Shown here piece after piece: positions 6,042 to 6,141 of a DNA stretch of 6,141 nt. Numbering within the stretch: position 1 is the first letter of the stretch; each line of letters starts with the position of its first letter. Below the pieces are notes generated by a model. It saw nothing but the letters and a program-made list of their open reading frames with translations, was not told the origin of the DNA and did not search any database. Both the position numbers and the translations under genes were made by a program. Source of the stretch: an uncultured Gammaproteobacteria bacterium (lineage in GTDB: Bacteria; Pseudomonadota; Gammaproteobacteria; PS1; Pseudothioglobaceae); NCBI GenBank assembly GCA_929200175.1, contig CAKMYR010000078.1, forward strand, positions 1 to 6,141, written 5' to 3'.

Positions 6042-6069
6042 TTGACACAATATTTAAACAATTTATAAT
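6042..6069 (+). promoter_or_regulatory. Perfect-consensus sigma-70 promoter directed out of the window
   Basis: TTGACA (6042-6047), a 16-base spacer and TATAAT (6064-6069). Both hexamers match consensus fully. Transcription would start near 6076 and run to the right. No start codon with a good ribosome site follows within the window, so the product (a gene or a small RNA) lies beyond 6141. Confidence 0.7.
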
Positions 6070-6092
6070 CAAACCCACTTAAATCAAATTGA

Positions 6093-6112
6093 AGAATTAC
6101 CAATGTAATTCT
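6093..6112 (+). promoter_or_regulatory. Perfect 8-bp inverted repeat in the leader after the plus-strand promoter
   Basis: AGAATTAC, loop CAAT, GTAATTCT. It begins 24 bases after the -10 box. It could be a repressor operator or an RNA hairpin. It is followed by ATTATTTTC, which is too poor in consecutive T for a confident terminator. Confidence 0.5.
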
Positions 6113-6141
6113 ATTATTTTCAATAAATTAAATGAATTTAA

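Overview
This is an A+T-rich bacterial window (roughly 30% G+C by eye) that uses the standard genetic code. Every recognisable gene lies on the minus strand, each with a clear Shine-Dalgarno sequence (AAGGA type). Read in the direction of transcription (right to left), the order is: paralog B (4313-5776), a non-coding spacer (3932-4312), paralog A (2672-3931), a GrpE-like gene (1972-2592), and an Hsp70 gene (1988 down to 1) that is cut by the left edge. The Hsp70 resembles proteobacterial accessory Hsp70s more than housekeeping DnaK. Low G+C, recent duplication and a decayed spacer would suit a host-associated gammaproteobacterium, but the genus cannot be named from this sequence.

Left half (1-2592): a probable chaperone pair. 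The GrpE-like protein has a long, lysine/glutamine-rich coiled coil and a C-terminal beta-rich part resembling the GrpE wing domain. Its stop codon overlaps the start of the Hsp70 gene by 17 bases, so the two are probably translationally coupled. The Hsp70 has an intact ATPase domain. After that it lacks the usual hydrophobic interdomain linker and carries an extra segment of about 100 residues before its substrate-binding-like region.

Right half (2593-5883): two paralogous proteins with nearly identical N-termini. Each has a short J-domain-like N-terminal module without the HPD tripeptide, two internal all-helical repeats that look TPR-like at their ends, and one C-terminal membrane segment (tail anchor). 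The two copies share a perfect 278-base repeat covering 107 bases of leader/promoter and the first 57 codons. The 3' parts have diverged, and B has gained Lys/Asn-rich linkers. The spacer between them looks like a worn duplicate of the A-to-grpE junction, which suggests tandem duplication.

Right edge (5884-6141): no gene. On the plus strand it holds a perfect TTGACA-16-TATAAT promoter pointing out of the window and a perfect 8-bp inverted repeat in the presumed transcript leader.

Working model (inference): this is a dedicated, membrane-associated Hsp70 system. The tail-anchored A and B proteins would recruit or present clients to the accessory Hsp70, and the GrpE-like protein would act as its nucleotide exchange factor.
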